Positions 61,516 to 64,000 of a DNA stretch of 64,000 nt are shown here, piece by piece. The position numbers and the translations under genes are program-made. The notes below the pieces were generated by a model. That model worked only from the letters and a program-made list of their open reading frames with translations, was not told the origin of the DNA and did no database searches. Source of the DNA: Phyto melanocephala (lineage: Eukaryota > Arthropoda > Insecta > Diptera > Rhinophoridae); contig OW799233.1 of NCBI GenBank assembly GCA_941918925.1, positions 83,768,055 through 83,832,054 of the forward strand, read 5' to 3'. Positions within the stretch are counted from its first letter, which is position 1. Every line of letters begins with the position of its first letter.

Positions 61516-62214
61516 TCTATATATATAAAAATCAATGTGTGTTTGTATGTTTGTTTGTACTTTATAGACGGTTAAACGGCTGGACCGATTTCCTTAAAAT
61601 TTTCACAGAATCTTTCTGTATGTCTGGAAGGAACTATAGGCTATACTTTGGTTTGAAATTGTATTGTATGTATCACGAAAGTTAATGCAGATAGAGTCTT
61701 CAAATTAAGTACGGTAAACTTTGACATACACACGAACATTTGGGTCAAAAATGGGCGGACTTTCAATAGTAGGCGTGGTCACATGAGTTAAATACTAAAT
61801 TTTGTATATTTGGAAAACGATATCGATTAGAGTACTAAAATTTTGCAGGAGCAACTTTGTCACCCAAATAAACATTTCTGGAAAAAATGGGTACATTAGA
61901 AATAGTGAGCGTGGCAGCTCTCATAGCAATTGAATACTAAAATTCGTATATTCGGGAAGCGATACCCAAATTTTGCACGAGAAGCTTTGACATCTATATG
62001 ACTATTTTTTATAAGAAATGGATGCCTTAGTAATAGTGGGCGTGGCACCTGTCATATGAATTAAATACAAAAATTCGTATATCTGGGAAGCGATAATAGT
62101 TAGAGTACCGAAATTTTACAAAAGACACTTTGACGTCTATATGATTATTTGAATAAGAAATGGTTGATTTAGTAATTATGTGGGGGGTGGCAAAGCACAC
62201 CGGGTATTAGCTAG
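61516..62214 (+). mobile_element. Helitron of a second non-autonomous family
   Basis: The 5' end TCTATATATATAAAAATCAA is preceded by A. The 3' end is GGTGGCAAAGCACACC, then GGGTATTAGCTAG, followed by T, so both termini and the A|T target fit. A short GGTG/CACC stem lies about 9 bases before CTAG. The interior has three diverged repeats with GTGGGCGTGGCACCTGTCAT and AAATTCGTATAT..GGGAAGCGATA blocks and a TTTGACATCTATATGA block. There is no coding frame. It differs from the CACGAAAT repeat family but shares the GGGCGTGGC core. Confidence 0.82.
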
Positions 62215-63449
62215 TAAGTAATAAAAAACATTTTGTCCCAGATTATAATCTTCAAAGTCAACTTGGATTATTGGTACCTACTTTCAGAATTCTATGAATA
62301 GAAAAGATAAAAAAATAAAAATGTCATAAAAATAAAAAAAGTAAATTTTTTGTCGCCCATAATATTTTCAGCCTCACCTCAGGTTCATAAACGACGAGCA
62401 TACAAAAAGTACCGTAAAACTACGAAAAAGCGCATTTTTGGTCGCCTATAACATTTTCAGTCTCAACCGGAATCAATAATCCCACATTTCACAATTCAAG
62501 CTTTATTATTATTTTGAAAATTTAAAAAAGTGCCTTTTGATCTCGCATAACATTTCCAGTCTTACCAAGGATCAATAGTAAATAATTTTAAAGATATCGA
62601 TTCATAAACGTAGAAAATACAAAACGTACCAAAAATAAGTAAAAGTACCTTTTGTGATTCCCATATCAATGTAAAAATTCCAAATTTGAAATGTTTAAAT
62701 ATCTATGTAACAATAAAATATTTTAATAGACATGAGTTAAAAAGAGTAAATCTACTATTTATTGAATAAAAATAATTATGTTCTAAAAGGTACCAAACCG
62801 TTTTCCCGAATTTTCTCCTTTCTATCCTGTTATGAATGTGTTTTAATTTTTACTAAATTACATAGTTTCCGTATGTTTGGTGACATCTCTTTTACAATTT
62901 TTATGCAAATTGAACACTTAATCAGGAATTATACATGTTTTCCCTCGTTTGGTACCTTTTTGTCTACTTCAGAGTTTCCAAAATCTCACCTGAATGATTA
63001 TCCATATTCTAGTAAGCGAAAATAATTATCAAATTATGTCATATTGAATTGAGCTTGACAACTATTTTCCTCTAATGACATCAACGTATTATAATAGGCT
63101 TAGATTCCAAATTGCAATTAGTAAAGAACTGTATTTTAGTACTTTAAACTTATTATTTAGTAATGAGAGAGGAAACCAATCAAATGATATAAAAAAATAT
63201 TTCTATCGATTAATAATTATATAGCTTTCTTTGAAAATTCTTTCTCAAAAAATCTAATAAGCGCGCCAGTAAACTATAGGAAAATTCTGCTTCCTTTTTT
63301 GGATCGCATTAAATGTGTCTGCATTATATTTTATCTGAAAAAATTCTATATATATATTTCTAAAAATCTTCGTTTACTAACTACATTACACGTTGTTAAG
63401 CATGTAAAAAGTATTTTATATTGCGTTAGAATCCATATAATCAAAGATT
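62215..63449. other. Unassigned AT-rich spacer
   Basis: It contains loosely repeated phrases (GTCGCC.ATAA.ATTTTCAG at about 62350 and 62440, with a variant at about 62540), suggesting an old tandem duplication. The frame at 62762-63025 has no motif. Confidence 0.35.
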
Positions 63450-64000
63450 AACAAGTAAGAGCGCTATATTCGGCCGTGCCGAATCTTATATACCCTTCAC
63501 AACGTGTAGTCATGCAATAACAGTAGTTTGTATCACCATTCATCCCATATGAAATACGTATGTATGTACAAGCATATAAAAAACACACATATATATAAAC
63601 ATCCCATTGTAAAATTATAAATTTACGTATGTATGTTAAAAAAAATAAAAAAAAAAATTTGTTAAAAAAAAATAAAAAAAAAATTTAAAAAAAAATTTAA
63701 AAACAAAATTAAAAAAAAAAAATTTTTTTTTTTTAAATTATTAATGTAAATAATAAAAATATAAAACAAAAAATAATAAAAAAAAATAAAAAAAAAATTT
63801 AAAAAAAATTTTTAAAAAATAATAAAAATATAAATAATATATTAAATAAAAAATAAAAAAAAAATAAAAAAAAAATTAAAAAAAAATTAAAAAAAAATTT
63901 TAAAAATATATAAAAACATTTTTTTTGGCTCAGCTGGGATTCAATGCCACGGTTACTCCAACCAGTATACACGTTTGTATGTATGTATGTTGTTGTTGTA
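63450..64000 (-). mobile_element. HINE/mini-me-like family A element, cut by window end
   Basis: It starts AACAAGTAAGAGCGCTATAT with a perfect hairpin. The CATCCCATTGTAAAATTATA block, a 270-bp A/T core and the GGGATTCAATGCCACG block follow. The window ends in the TGTATGTATGTATG tract. The 3' remainder lies outside. Confidence 0.85.

Overview
The window looks like AT-rich intergenic or intronic DNA from a higher (calyptrate-type) fly. The evidence is dipteran repeat content: mini-me/HINE-like elements with (GTCY)n proto-microsatellites, mariner fragments, CTAG-ending Helitrons, and two non-LTR retrotransposons of fly-typical clades. I could not identify any host protein-coding exon, tRNA or rRNA in the 64 kb. 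Every recognisable coding region belongs to a mobile element. The species cannot be fixed from the sequence alone.

Layout. 1-9.1 kb: a short Helitron (1187-2062), a mariner C-terminal scrap (about 2426-2720), an internally deleted DNA transposon with exact 12-bp terminal repeats and a TAA duplication (3736-4755), two more mariner scraps (about 5560-5790 and 8560-9110) and a HINE-like element (7738-8531). 12.7-14.1 kb: three Helitron-like units abut head to tail; the first keeps the C-terminus of a Pif1-type helicase, which anchors the whole CTAG repeat family to Helitrons. 14-23 kb: decayed repeats in otherwise unassigned DNA. 23.4-33.5 kb: a cluster of about 2-kb family-B repeats (ends TATACCCACCACC and GGTGGCGGGTATA), with a deleted mariner inside one copy and a LOA-like non-LTR retrotransposon, both frames open, inside another. 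35.4-45.2 kb: HINE-like repeats stacked inside one another, plus a new-looking MITE and two Helitrons. 48.6-51.7 kb: more family-B copies. 53.4-56.8 kb: a Helitron whose internal CA microsatellite was hit by a Waldo/R1-like retrotransposon. 58.3-64 kb: two plus-strand Helitrons, one mariner N-terminus and a HINE-like element cut by the window end.

Functionally the window is a layered record of transposition. Because several families occur in multiple copies here, uninterrupted copies serve as empty-site controls for interrupted ones, so insertion points and target duplications can be read directly. The only element with complete-looking open frames is the LOA-like one at 28212-32930. It has endonuclease, reverse transcriptase and RNase H motifs all present, but it seems to have lost its own 5' end, and its first ATG lies in duplicated target DNA. 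I found no convincing undescribed system. The most notable items are the target-supplied start codon, the telomere-like (AACCT)4 tail, the multi-level nest at 40.2-43.6 kb, the retrotransposon insertion into a Helitron microsatellite, and the newly delimited TIR elements.
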